64,000 bases of DNA from positions 5,828,001-5,892,000 of the forward strand of contig OY992834.1 of the NCBI GenBank assembly GCA_963921425.1, given 5' to 3'. Positions 48,474 to 60,711 of this stretch are shown here, piece by piece. Numbering within the stretch: position 1 is the first letter of the stretch; each line of letters opens with the position of its first letter. Position numbers and translations under genes: made by a program. The notes beneath the pieces are model-generated. The model worked only from the letters and a program-made list of their open reading frames with translations. It was not told the DNA's origin and ran no database searches. Origin of the DNA: Dryas octopetala (Eukaryota > Streptophyta > Magnoliopsida > Rosales > Rosaceae).

Positions 48474-48690
48474 TGCTCGAAATGGTAGACATGAGTTTCA
48501 CTTCCAAGTTATCCATGATCATGTATGTAACAACTCCCTTGACATACCCTCCCTCTGTCACTGTCGACGTTGCTTCAGCGGGTCATGTGTAGCAACATAA
48601 GACGCTTTGTAAGACATGGGTTTTCTGCACTCTGTGCAATTAGCTCCAGGACCATCGGACACACAATAGCCACTGCATACAATTACAACA
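48474..48690 (-). pseudogene. DUF674 exon 1 internal fragment
   Basis: The minus strand contains the cysteine segment (CSGYCVSDGP ... CTECRKPMS), YVKGVVTYMIMDNLEVK and MSTISS. A frameshift lies in the linker, and both the 5' third and the 3' end of the exon are missing. Wording is closest to copies 8 and 9. Confidence 0.8.
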
Positions 48691-48699
48691 TACATTTCA

Positions 48700-50260
48700 A
48701 AATTATTTTTTAATCTCTCTTCAATTACCAGTATGTGATTTTTTCTTAACTCACCGACTATAAATAAAACTAAAAAAAGAAACCATGCACCGACTATAAA
48801 TGACTGATGAGAGCTAGCTTAATTACTGACTAGAGCTGATTACTCCTACAGTCTACATTCTACAATTGATTATAAGTTTATAACTACTATACATGCATGC
48901 GGATGCATTCCTCCCTACGGAGGTGGGTCCTCCGCCGTTTCCATACATCAAATGGGATTACCGATACCAATTACATTTTAAGTTCATTGACTTTAGGTAC
49001 TAAATTATAAAGTTTTTTCATTTCAACTACTAAAACATTTATGTCATTTCACTTTAGATACTAAATTTCAGTTTAGATACCAACTTTAAAAAACATAGTT
49101 ATATCGAACTGTGATTGTCTAACAGTCATAACTTTTTTATTGATTTGTTGTTTTTTCAATATTTGCAAGGCTTAAACTTTAATGTTTAGTCTTTGGTTAT
49201 AAGACTTCATCCCCCAAAACCTAAATTAAAAGTATGAAACCCTTAAAAATTTTGATTTTTTATAAATTTTAAATAGTCACAACTGTAACTGTTCGACAAT
49301 TACAATTGTAACTGTTCGACAGTCACAACTATATAACAAACTGATTTGTGACCTAATCCAAAATGTTTTACTTTAGGTTAGTACCTAAAAAAAAAAAAAA
49401 TTAGTGTCTTACTGCTTTACTAAAAAACTATTGATATTTAGTATTTAATCCTAATTTTCTATTATATTTTTTTGTCAAGGGTTCGAATAAAAAAATAAAA
49501 AAAATTAGAATTTAGTCATTTTAACATTTCTTATTTAAAAAAAAAACTTTATAACTTATTTTTTTCAGATAAAGTCATTATTTTTCTAAATAAAGTTCTT
49601 TGACTATTGTCTTGTCAAAAAAATATGTCATTATTATTATTTTTTTTTTTAGAGTATAGAGTGCGGGTTCACCTCATACATTTTTAGGATATAAAATGAG
49701 GTTTGTGGATACTGCATGTTAGGTTTTAACTGAGATTTTGGACGGAGGCTAAAATCTCAGTTAAAACTTAATATAAAACCGACAAATTAGAATTTGAGGA
49801 AAGAGTAAAAATACAATGCCGATTGTCGAACACTCGAAAATGGCCGCTAAACGCTTGGCGCCTGATATGTGTGAAAAAAAAAAAATATAAACTAATAAAC
49901 TAATATAATGTAATATAAAATAGTTACAATATTATTACACTCTAGTTAAAATTTTAAAAGTCATCAGATTTTAGTCATTAACGTAATATTCATTTACCAT
50001 ATGAATATTACCATACACGCATTAGACCGTTAGACCAAATCTTTAATATGCATTGTTTTGGGCTTCACTTTCTGTCTTTGTTTGGGCCTTCTTTTTGCTT
50101 TTAAACTATATTCTGTGCATTTGGGCCTGTCTGTTTGTTTGTTTGATACATTTTTGGAGTAGTTAACAAAGCTCTTTACAGCCCAAAAGAAAAAGCACAG
50201 ACTGGCTCAATCTCAGAGCCACGGGACTCGTTTAGTAACTCGCTAGTTTTTGTTCTAGGG
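48700..50260. other. Duplicated upstream-type DNA
   Basis: The parts 48730-48960 and 50030-50215 resemble the region 21300-22040 upstream of DUF674 copy 2. The part 49780-49870 matches 22280-22400 in inverse orientation. No gene was seen. Confidence 0.5.
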
Positions 50261-50269
50261 CCTTTGGCC

Positions 50270-50620
50270 CTCCAGGACACCCCAAAAAAAAAAAAAAACA
50301 AGCCACGGGATTCAGCATTGGGCCCACATCCATTATCTTCTTTTTTTCAAAATGATGAAGATCTCTTTCAAAACTCAAAAGGTGAAAGTGTGATACTAGG
50401 ATTTTTTTTCTTTTTTTTTTTTAAAGAAAAAGCAAAACACTCCCAATTTTTTTTTGGGTTCGAAACAGTTCCACTTTATTAAAAGTTACCAACAAGAAAG
50501 TAAAAGAACTCCACTTTATTAAAAGTTAGTTAGGACCAGAAAGCAAAAAAACCCTACTTTATCAAAAGCCACGCTGCCACAGGATTCAGCATCGGCCCAA
50601 ATCCATTATTTTTTTTTGAA
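50270..50620. repeat. Direct repeats flanking the 50.6-kb foldback element
   Basis: 'GCCACGGGATTCAGCATTGG', 'ATCCATTAT' and 'GATGAAGATCTCTTTCA' occur here. The first two recur at 50570-50610, and the last, with the following 100 bp, at 51772-51890. The target sequence was thus tandemly duplicated before the foldback element entered the second copy. Confidence 0.6.
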
Positions 50621-51750
50621 GCAATTTTGCTCATCTCTTTTAATTTAGATGTATGCTTATTTTCTATATAAAATATTGTCATGTATTTAAAAAATTAACT
50701 ATAAGTTAATATATTATATTTAATTATTTCTGATATTATAATAATGAGAGAGAAAAATACTTTTTTATTTTTACCCTTATTTTTTATTACTCAAATTTTT
50801 TTTTCACTTTTTTATTACCCATTAATTTTTCTTTTCTCTTTTATTTAATTATTTCGAATAATTTTTGCTTCTTTTGTTTTTTTGCTCTTCTCCAGTACGC
50901 CTCTAGTACCCAAAAACCACATCCATTTAATAATTTTTACTCTTCTCCAGTACGCCTCCAGTACCCAAAAACCCATATCCAATTTTTTGGGTCTTCTCCT
51001 GTATACACCTTTATCTAGTTTTTTAATTAATTAAAAAAATATTCCAACAACACCTTTTTTTTTTTTCCTAAGAATTCTTCTTTCTTGTCTCATACATGAC
51101 CATTTCAAATCAAACAAATTCTTAAGCCAATACAAGGTGTTGTAGCATTTGAAGAGAGAAGAATTGCAATGACTTAATTTTTTTTTAAATCATGTAACTT
51201 TTTATTGGATTTTCTATGTATGTAAATGAGTTGTTTTAGATTTTTTTTGGGCCAACATTTTAAATTAAACTTTACAAATGAGTTTTTTGTTCGAATTGCA
51301 AATGTGTTGTTGGAATATTTTATTTTTAATTAATTAAAAAAATAGATAAAGGTATATACAGGAGAAGACCCAAAAAAATGGATGTGATTTTTTGGGTACT
51401 AGAGAAGAGCAAAAAAAAAATTATTAAATGGATATGATTTTTTGAATACTGGAGGCGTGCTGGAGAAGAGCAAAAAAACAAAAGAAACAAAAATTATTAT
51501 AAATAATTAAATAAAAGAGAAAAGAGAAATTAATGGATGATAAAAAAGTGGAAAAAAGTTGAGTGATAAAAGATAAGGGTAAAAATAGAAAAGAGTTGTC
51601 AAATTATTTTTCTCTCTCATCATTATAATATCAGAAATAATTAAATATAATAAATTAATTCATGATTAGTTTTTTAAACACATGACAGCATTTAAGATGA
51701 GAGGTGAGCATACACCTGAGTTAAAGAAGATGAGCAAAACTACACTTATC
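50618..51750. mobile_element. Long-TIR foldback element (about 1.1 kb)
   Basis: The left end is AGCAATTTTGCTCATCTC and the right end is GATGAGCAAAACTACAC, with inverted arms of 400-500 bp containing 'CTCTTCTCCAGTACGCCTCC' and its complement. The terminal sequence is related to the element at 57144-58307. The flanks TTATTTTTT and TTATCTTTT could be a degraded 9-bp target duplication. Confidence 0.75.
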
Positions 51751-51900
51751 TTTTTTTTTTTTTTACCAAATGATGAAGATCTCTTTCAAAAGGTGATACT
51801 AGGATTTTTTTTTTTTAAAAAAGAAAAAAGAAAAAGCAAAACAATCCCAATTTTTTTTTTGTCCGAAACAGTTCCCACTTTATTAAAAGTTAGGACAAGA

Positions 51901-52322
51901 AGGACAGTACTTGACTACTTTGGTCACCCTTGGGGTAATCCAACATTATCCCTATCTCAAATTTCGGCAATATTAGTATATGATCGGAATCGTTCACTTT
52001 TTAGATAACTTATTAAAAATTATTTTTATAAAAAATTAAATCAATAAAAAATCATTTGGTTATATAACTGTTATCAATTAAATATAAAAAATTGATGATT
52101 TCTAATTAAAGAGTGATTTTTTTATCCAACTGTTAATTTTTTTATTTAATCGATAACAGTTATATAACTAAATAATTTTTGATTGAGTTGGCCTTTTACA
52201 AAAATGATCTATAATAGATAATTTAAAAAATAAATAATTCTGATAATATGTTGGTATTATCAAAACTATGATTTTGAAAGGTAGAATGACCTTAGGTACC
52301 CCAGGTCACCCAAGTATTGTCC
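51901..52322. mobile_element. AT-rich foldback MITE, relative of 25238-25695
   Basis: Ends GGACAGTACTTG and CAAGTATTGTCC. The internal phrase 'TATGATCGGAA-CGTT', then 'TAACTTATTAAAAATTATTT', is shared with the 25.2-kb copy. GGACAAGAA occurs on both sides of the element. Confidence 0.65.
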
Positions 52323-52609
52323 GGACAATTGGACAAGAAAGTAAAAGAACTCCACTTTATTAAAAGTTACTTAGGACCAGAAAGCAAAAGAACCCCACTT
52401 TATCAAAAGTAGGGAAAAGAAAGCAAAAGAATCCAACTTTATTTTAAGTCTGGATTAGCAAACACGACAAGGTGCCTAAGATTTAGATTCCATGTAATAG
52501 TGAATGTAGCAAAAATATTTTGACCAAAAAAAATGTAGCAAAAATATCAGACCGCAAACAGTAAGACCAGATCTGGAACTGAAGCTACTCCAGTCCTCCA
52601 CCACCCAAA

Positions 52610-52708
52610 TCAGCCTGTGGACAAGTAGATGCTGCTTAATTTCTTGCCAAGGAAGACTTTTGTGAGAACTGACTTTGACCCCAACGATGCCTTAAGCAAT
52701 TTCACACC
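52610..52708 (-). pseudogene. Orphan DUF674 second exon
   Basis: 33 codons open: GVKLLKASLGSKSVLTKVFL, then GKKLSSIYLSTG and a stop. An AG acceptor precedes it. No first exon lies upstream, where transposon and unrelated DNA follow. Its 3' flank (52380-52600) matches that of copy 3, so it began as a duplicate of copy 3. Confidence 0.82.
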
Positions 52709-52920
52709 CTAAAAAACAACCAAAACAACAATAATCATCATTTTCAATATATATAATGGCACTAGCATTCTCTCGAGAAAAAACTAATAATATGACACTA
52801 TACTTAATTATACACGTTGTCATTTGGGAGAATTTGTAACACTACATTGGCATGTCCGGCGGCGATTTTACTATGTCACACAATAATTCTTTTCATATTC
52901 AAATTCATTCAACAACATAT

Positions 52921-54443
52921 TACTTATAAGACTTAAAATCCGCTTTACCCCTTAAGTTATAAGCTTGTCCCACTTTATTTCTTGGAACATTTCTTTTTTT
53001 ATTTTACCACTCACAATTTTTTTTCGCTCCCACTTAACATTTTTTCGTTAACTCTATTAATCAGTCCGTCAATTTTGATGACATGGCATTAGCATTTTTG
53101 TCTTTTCATCTATTTAAAAAAAAAATTAAAATTTTAAAATCTCTCCACTCCCTTCCACCCAGCACCACTCCCCTCCCCGCCCCCACCTCTCTCCCCCCCA
53201 ACCCAACCAACCCAGCCTCTCCCCGTCCCCACCTCTTGCCCCCCCAACCCAGCCCCTCCCCTCCCCTCCCTTCCCCTCCACCATTGGGCATGGCAGATCT
53301 GCCATTACCAACTACCCACCTACCTTGAATTACCATGATCAATTCTTGGTGTCAATGTTCTAACCCAAAGAAAAAAGCAATAACTTTTTATCAATGTAAA
53401 CATTATTAATAAAAACATTTGTAGCCCAGAAAAAGAAAATTGAGCTTGTAGAATTGAAACATAAAGATCAAAATATTTCAATCAAACCGAAATGCAACAA
53501 TAAAAGAATCCACGTACAGCCATTTCTTTTATCATTGTAATATATGAAGTGGTACTTCATTAATTTTTTTTATTTTTTGATAAAGAGAAAGGATTGAATT
53601 CGTATATTGATTTTAGTAGTTTCAATTAATTTTACGGTGGCAGCCATGGTTTTTCAGGGTTTTGAAAGAGATGAGAGATAAACTGAATTTTGGGGTATTC
53701 CAAGAAGGAAAAAGGAGTAGAGAGTGATTAATTTTGATCTTTCATGAGGACCAATCTCTATGTCAAGAGATTTTTGGGTTTCAATGGATTTATGAGTGCT
53801 GGAATAGATGGGGGAGAAGTTCAAATCTGGGTTTTAGAGAGAGAATACCAAAAAAGAGGAGAAGGCAGATCTGCCATTCCCAGCCCCCAACCCTCCCTCT
53901 GCCACAACTCCTTCCCCCACCCAGCATGCCCTTCCCCCCACCCCCGCCGTGGCGCCGCCACACCCAATTTCCCTACCCTGTCCCAACCCACCCTCTTCCC
54001 CTCACCCAAGCCCGACCCACCCCCAGAAACCCACATCTGTCCTCCCTTCCTCCCACCGGCAATGAAGAAGATAGTGGTTTGAGGTGGGGGATGCTCCGGT
54101 GCGAGAGGGAAGGGAGGAAGATAGAGAAATTTTTTTTTAAATGATTCAGTTTTTTAAAATATTTAACTTTTTTATTATTTTTTTATGTATGTGGCAGTTT
54201 ACATATGGTATAGGTAGCTAATTAGGGTCGAAATGGACGAAACAAAAGTGAAAAGATAAAATACCTCTGTCAAGTCATCAAAATTAACGAATTTACGGAG
54301 AAAGTTGAAGGAAAAGAGTTAATGGGACATAAAAGGAGTTATGAGTGATAAAATGAAAAAAAAAAAAAAAAAATATTTTTAGAAAGTAAAGTGAGACAAG
54401 CTTATAACTTCAGGGATAAAACGGATTTTAAGCCTACTTATAA
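52921..54443. mobile_element. Long-TIR Mutator-like element (1505 bp) with 9-bp TSD
   Basis: The element 52930-54434 begins GACTTAAAATCCG and ends CGGATTTTAAGCC, with long imperfect inverted arms ('AGTTATAAGCTTGTC', its complement, and pyrimidine-rich/purine-rich inner arms). It is flanked by exact duplications TACTTATAA (52921-52929 and 54435-54443). No transposase was found. Confidence 0.9.
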
Positions 54444-54449
54444 AACAAA

Positions 54450-55130
54450 ATCAAAAAGGTTTCCCTAATAATTTAATTTTATCTGAATAATTAATGGTGT
54501 GGGACAAACTCGATCATCGTTGAAAACCATTTTTAATATTTTAATGAAGGGAGACAGCAAAAATGGTCCACAATACATAGATAATTAACATATTTCGCGG
54601 TTACACCCAGTCTCTTCTTGCATGGCTAGTTAAGAATTCTCAGCACTTGTTCCATTGCAGTCAATGATTGGAAGGATCGAGGACAAAATCCCCAACAACT
54701 AGAATATGTTAGCCGAAATGCCGAATCTATGCGAGCTGAGTCATCACGATTCACAATCACACCTTAACACTTTGTTCTCTGTTGAAGACTCGACATATAT
54801 CTATTTTAAGAGTACGTTGTTAAATCATCCTATATGAGTATATAGCAACGCACATATGTATTGGCTAGCTAAGAGTACTCATCAACCATTTATATACTCC
54901 CATCAAAATAGATATTAGAAATTTCCAAGTATGGACAACGTACATTCCATTTCAGTTACATATATAGATCCAAAATAAGGTTCTTCAGATACGGCAACAA
55001 TTTGAGAGAGGACATAAGACTCAAAACAACAAAGCACAACAAAATTACGTACTAATTCCACTTCAAAAACAAATATATTCCACGCATGTGCTCCAAAATA
55101 ACATATCCACTGAATCAGACACAAAATCCT
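54450..55130. other. Downstream flank of DUF674 copy 9
   Basis: No gene was seen. Much of 54590-55130 resembles 45060-45310 next to truncated copy 8, showing that both 3' flanks derive from one duplicated unit. Confidence 0.5.
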
Positions 55131-55139
55131 AAATCTTCA

Positions 55140-55968
55140 TCATGCAGCTTTCTTCCCAAGGAAAACATTGGTGAGAACCGAACTCGATTGCAAAGATTCC
55201 TTCAACAAACTTAAACCCTGAAAGAAAAAACAATAAACGATCATTTAGGATAACATATAGAACAGTGTATATGCATCCTCAGATCGATGTCTGAGTGAAC
55301 ATTAACATTTACAGTTCACCAAGTTGAGAGAAATGTAATATTTGATTTCAGACCTCTTGCATGCCAAGAGCAACCACCTTCTCTTCGAGTGCTCCAACAT
55401 CCTTAACACTGAACTTGTTGAGCATAGCAATGCTCGAAATGGTAGACATGGGCTTCACTTCCAAGTTGTCCATGATCATGTATGTAACAACTCCCTTGAC
55501 ATACCCTCCCTCGCTGGACGTTCCTCCAGTGGGTGCAGGTGGAGCAACATAAGTCTTTTGGTCGGACATGGTGCGTGCGCAAGATGGACAAACAGCATTA
55601 GACCCATCGGACACATAGCTTTGATCATATCTACAAGCATAGAAAACCTTAGCACTAGAGCTTTCATTGGTCAGCAAATGAAGGATGTTAGCACCAGCAA
55701 CAGCTGACTTGGGTTTCAGCAGGGAGTCCTTGTTAAGGTTGGGTTGCAAGTACGTGTCATTGAGATCTTCAACACTCTCATAGAGTTTGCCTAAGCAACC
55801 AACCATGCCGTCCTTTGAGAGGAGCTTAACGACAGTGCTAACAGGCAAAGAAAGAAGGGTGAAAAGGAAATCAACAACCTCTTTGCTTGCTTCGGCAAAT
55901 AGGACTTTTTGACCCTTTGTGTCGATTAGGAGCTTCAAACTCACACTAGTGTTGTTGGAGGTTGCCAT
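55140..55968 (-). CDS. DUF674 protein, copy 9 (intact)
   Basis: Exon 1 is 55968-55354 (205 codons) and exon 2 is 55217-55140 (26 codons), giving 230 residues, the shortest intact copy. It starts MATSNNTSVSLKLLIDTKGQ; an in-frame ATG at 56013 lies in the leader and is not preferred. It has KEVVDFLFTLLSLPVSTVVK, a cysteine segment FYACRYD ... VCPSC, YVKGVVTYMIMDNLEVKP and a diverged second exon GLSLLKESLQSSSVLTNVFL then GKKAA. The junction is CAAGAG|GGT (GMQE) instead of GMDE. A TATAAATA box lies at 56033-56040, 65 bp upstream. Truncated copy 8 and the fragment at 48.5 kb are its nearest relatives. Confidence 0.86.
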
Positions 55969-56040
55969 ATTGACGTAGTGAAGACTGAGGAAGAGGATAG
56001 CTAGCTTAGGCATGTCCCTTAAAATTGAAGACTATTTATA

Positions 56041-57134
56041 GGCTTACTGGAAATTCTTAATTAATTTTAATATTATTCAACTTGAACATCACCTTTAATG
56101 GAATTTGAAAATTACAATAAAATCATAAAACTACCACTCAAAACGTTGCTAAATTCAAAAGCGAAGAAGGTGGAGGGCCAAGTAATGAATTGCTTATATC
56201 TTGGGAGTTGGGTCCTGGGTCAGCCATCCAGTACAGAGTGTCAAGTAATACCCATATATATGGGGAATAGAAACAGAGTACGTTCAACAGATAGAGTAAA
56301 TGAAGGACAAGATAATTAATTAATTGCCCATATATATTTGCTTTTCGTTGCTGAAGCCTGAAGGTCAAGGTAATGTGTATTTGGTCAAGATAATGTGTAT
56401 TTACTATCTACAAGCCTACAACTTACATTATCATTATCTGGTTATCAATTTATCAATTATTAACCTATTTGCTTTATTTGCTATATTTCCTAATTCGTTT
56501 TGTTTCTTCATATTATATATATATATATAGTTAATTTGGTCAAGAAAGAGACTGGGGAGAAGGAAGATAGCTCGGCATGTAAGTCTTGTATAAAGACCTA
56601 TATAGGAACTCAAAGACGACCTTAAAATTAAAAAAATACCACAAATATTTGCTAAGTTTAACAATGGAAATTAATGTGTGCACACGCATAGGGGTTTCAA
56701 GTAATGAGCAGATTAATTATCTCATCCTCATCTACACATTTGAATTCAAGAGATAAAGCTAATGATCAGATCAACTCTATCGATCTTAATTATCATCAAG
56801 CTCGGGTTCAATGAATAGATCAAGTTCCAGCTGTTAGATGATATATATTAGCTATATATATATATGTTAATAATACAAGACAAATTTGGAAAATTAACCC
56901 AAATTTAAGTCAATTAAAAAAAATTTTGTTTTAATTTTAAAAATTTAGTGCTCGAACTTTTGGGTCAAAATTTTAAAATTTTGAAAAAAGATTAAAATTC
57001 AGCTTTAATAAAAACCAAATATGGTTAGTTTTCTAAATTTCTCATAATACAATAATAAATGCATCATATCAATTCTTCCACTCAAACACTTCTCTCTTTC
57101 ATATTCTTTATCGAGAACAGAATGGTCATGGATG
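56041..57134. other. Spacer upstream of copy 9
   Basis: AT-rich DNA with short (TA)n tracts near 56515-56528 and 56848-56862. No gene was recognised. Confidence 0.45.
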
Positions 57135-58316
57135 AAGTTGAAAGAGAGTAGTTTTGCTCACCCTATTTAACTAAGGTGTATGCTCACCTCCCATCTAAAA
57201 TACTGTCATGTGTTTAAAAAACTAATCATGAGTTAACCCGTAAATATTTTATTATTTTATTTTATTTTTTCTTTTTTTTCCCCCAAAACCCGGTTCCACT
57301 CCCCCTTTCTCTTTTTTTTTTTTTTTCTTCTCCTCCTTTCTCTCCATCCCCCGTGCTTCTCTCTCTCTCTCTGCACCTCCATCCCCAGCCCAGCTCGCCG
57401 GCGGCTACCACCTGCAACCAATCAACCACCCTCTCTCTCTCCCCTCTCTCTCCCCTGCTTTCTCTCCCTCGCGCGATGGCACACATCCAGACATCTAGAT
57501 GACTAGAAGAAAGATATCAACTGCAATGACAAAAATATTGTTGATACATGAATCTGGATTGAAAATGGCTAAAAAGCCCGAACTGCATTCTGGAAGACTC
57601 AGTTGAACACTCAAAACTACTGCAGAATAAGGCCCAGAAACCCTCCCCCATGTTGGGCCCAAGTGATTTGGAAAGTCTGCACAATTACAAGGGAAAATAA
57701 TTTGAAAGCAGATCAATGGTAGTATAGTCAATATAAACTGAAATTTAACAAGGGGAAAATTTTGCTGTGGTTAAGAAGGGGAAAATTTAACAATGGACGC
57801 AGAAACATGAAATTGCAATTGATATTGTTCAAATAATTAGGCAACATTTCTAAATCCAATCAGCCAAGTTCTATTCTACTCAAAAAGCATCTAGAAGTTG
57901 AAGTCACAACTTCTAGTGTTTCTCATGAGTTGAAAAGAAAATGCCATGGGCTTCTAGATGTCTGGATGTGTGCCGTCGCGCGAGGGAGAGAAAGCAGGGG
58001 AGATAGAAAGGAGAGGGAGAGGGTGGTTGATTGGTTGCAGGTGGTAGCTGCCGGCGATCTGGGCTGGGGATGGAGGTGCAGAGAGAGAGAAGCACGGGGG
58101 ATGGAGAGAAAGGAGGAGAAGAAAAAAAAAAAAAAAAAAAAAAAGAGAAAGGGGGAGTGGAACCGGGTTTTGGGGGAAAAAAATGAAAAAATAAAATAAT
58201 AAAATATTTATGAGTTAACTCATGGTTAGTTTTTTAAACATATGGCAGTATCTTAGATGGGAGATGAGCATACACCTTAGTTAAAAGAGGTGAGCAAAAC
58301 TGCTCTCAAGCTGAAA
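57135..58316. mobile_element. Long-TIR Mutator-like element (1164 bp), near-exact 9-bp TSD
   Basis: The element 57144-58307 begins GAGAGTAGTTTTGCTCACC and ends GGTGAGCAAAACTGCTCTC. Its inverted arms are about 360 bp, each with a GA/CT-rich core (57290-57480 and 57960-58150). The flanks are AAGTTGAAA and AAGCTGAAA, one mismatch. Its outer TIR resembles that of the 50.6-kb element. No transposase. Confidence 0.87.
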
Positions 58317-58419
58317 CGTCAAGAATGAAACCCAAATATCACTTGCATTATCTGATTATCATTAATATTAACTGCTATATTTATTATTTATTTCTTAAAG
58401 CTTATGCGCAAATTTGACC

Positions 58420-58515
58420 CCACCCTTCAAGAATTTACGAAGCCACTTAGCAGAATCTTTAAAAATGCTTTTGAGATTGCCATTAGTATCAGAGTTGGAG
58501 GTTGCAATTGATATT
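58420..58515 (-). pseudogene. Possible DUF674-type start fragment
   Basis: The minus strand has a TTG where ATG is expected, then ATSNSDTNGNLK as at DUF674 starts, but continues SIFKDSAKWLRKFLKGGVKF, which is not the family sequence. It is either a recombinant relic or chance. Confidence 0.3.
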
Positions 58516-58519
58516 TGAC

Positions 58520-59380
58520 GCAGTGAGTTCCGAGGAGATGCAGCCTATATAATACGTACCTTCATGAAACCGTCCATTAGAAATTATAGAATTAATTTCA
58601 AGATTATTTATATCATTAATATCTTCTAAACTTAATTGTGCATGCATGTATTGCTGTTTGGGGAATCGCGCGTGTGGTTTGCTAAATAACTTTGTGGAAT
58701 AGTGCTCTTATTATATCGAGACGTATTAATAGAAATTTAACTAATTGCATAGACACATTTCATATATATGAAGAGATGTTTTCTTGGCCAAAAAAAGAAG
58801 AAGAGATGCTTAATTTTTTATTTTTGGTACTAAGGTGGGCAAAAGGCCCAATAACATAAGTCCCAGGATTAACAAGTTTGGCCCATCTGACACTACACTG
58901 GTCTTCATGTGGAGAGAGACTTCATTTTCATGTATGGTTTCTTTTTAGCGTGATGGGTTCGGTAGGAATTTTATTTCCATACATTCTCAATCTAAGGTAT
59001 CTCTGTATTTATTGATCATAGAAGCGAAACGTATTAATGTTGGGTCTAATAAAGACCCACTCATTAAAGGATCGATGAACATCCATGAGAGCATCACAAA
59101 AGTATACCTTTGAGCATCACAAAAAGTTTAGAAATCAGAGAATTAAGTCATTACATTTCATTTATGCATGCACGGTATGCACCATAGAAGATTAGAAAAC
59201 GTCCAAAATAGCAACCTTGTCATACAAAACAAATACCAATTCAGAAACAAACATCCAAGAGAAAGCTTGATCAGATCGAATGTCAATTTCCAGTCCTTAA
59301 AAGTTCAAAATCAATCAAAAGTTCATGCAATTCCTTCCCAATTAAGGAACTAATATTGCACATGTAGAAGTGCTTATCTT
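58520..59380. other. Spacer, DUF674-like 3' UTR remnants
   Basis: The part 59190-59290 carries the family 3' UTR phrase (AATTCAGAAACAAACATCC ... AGAGAAAGCTTGATC). No gene was seen. Confidence 0.45.
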
Positions 59381-59389
59381 TAGTATGCA

Positions 59390-59530
59390 TTTGTCAATTC
59401 ATCGTTGGTGGGATACAAATAAAGGATTTGATCAGCACTACCAAGAATTGATGCCTTGGGCTTCAGCAGAGTGTTCTTAATGTTAACTTTAGGTTTCACC
59501 ATGTGTGTGTCACTAAGATCTTCAACGCCC
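59390..59530 (-). pseudogene. DUF674 exon 1 internal relic
   Basis: The minus strand reads GVEDLSDTHMVKPKVNIKNT, then LLKPKASILGSADQIL and TNDE, the segment between the N-terminal block and the cysteine motif. Nothing family-like lies on either side. It is the outermost recognisable member of the array. Confidence 0.8.
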
Positions 59531-59649
59531 AACCAGCTAATTAATGTTAGAGTTGTTAGACTGGGCTTTGAACATCCGCGAGGGCAGCATCTAAGAACCA
59601 TTTGAACCCCTGCATTCCTAATCAACCACTTGGTTATCAAGTTGTCCAT

Positions 59650-60700
59650 CCAATATTATGTGATTACTCATTTATACATTCGAAGGCTTGTCATCTTTTG
59701 AAACTTTTCTGTGCTTTTCTTACAAATATTTTTATTATTTGATTGACTGTTGCTTTATTTATTTGATTAGCTATTCCATAAATTTGATAGGAATATAATT
59801 TTCAAGGATATATCAACTCGTCAACCAATCCATCAATATTTTGGACCAAGCTGTTGCAGCATTTGAAAAGCAAAGAAGTTGTCATTGTCATTTGGAGAAG
59901 CAAAGATCTCTTTCATTGCAACAACACATTTTGTTGGGTGTCTAATGTTTGGACATAGGATAATGTTGTATATAATTTTGATTTGATGGCTGGGATTCGT
60001 CTTAGAAGCGTTTGATCCTCATGTATGTACGTAAACTTGTTATATATAGTTTTTTCATTCAACTTTATTTATAATTTGACGGTATTGATACAAGTTTTCA
60101 TGAATAATGAGTAGGAAAGAGATGTTAAAAAAGTTTAGTTTTTTTTTTTTTGGTTTTCTGAAAAATGTTACACCATATTTGTTTTCCGTTGGAATGAAGT
60201 TGAACACAATATTTTAAAATTATTTGTAAAATTCCACTAGAGGCTGCACTTTCTCACCCTAGCCCGTTTGGTGATTGTGAGGATGAGTTGCCAGTAAATA
60301 ATAGACATTGACGAAACGAGGCATTGTATTGTTGAGTGTTGAGAGAGAGGGGGAGAGGAAAAAAAAAGAAGAGACGTTGGCAACAAGTAAGGGTAAAAAG
60401 GTAAGATGAGTTGAAGATATTTTTGTCTGTCATATAATAAATGCACAAGCTATGAATATGAGGACGTAAAAAAGGAATTACTGCTATGGGGAGGTGAGGT
60501 TAGGGGTTACCCAAGGGACACGTTATATGGGGGGTGAATGAGACAAAGTATAGCTGTACAGCAATTCTGAATTCTCAAAGCGTCCCCTCGTATTCCCTTT
60601 TATTTCACTATTTCAGTACGTACTCCTCTCTTTCACTCTCTCTCGATCTCTCTCTCCCTCTCACTCACTCTCCGACCATCTCCGGCCCTCACATTCCGGC
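59650..60700. other. Intergenic DNA
   Basis: No gene was recognised. A CT-rich tract lies at 60625-60680, followed by a short frame ending SNSGV with no family match. Confidence 0.4.
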
Positions 60701-60711
60701 AAGCATGTCTA

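Noticed and set aside
53083-54144. Proline-rich frames on both strands
   Set aside because: They come from the pyrimidine/purine-rich arms of a long-TIR element with defined target duplications.
57262-58199. Charged (E/R/K-rich) frames
   Set aside because: Translation of GA-rich inverted arms of the element at 57144-58307.
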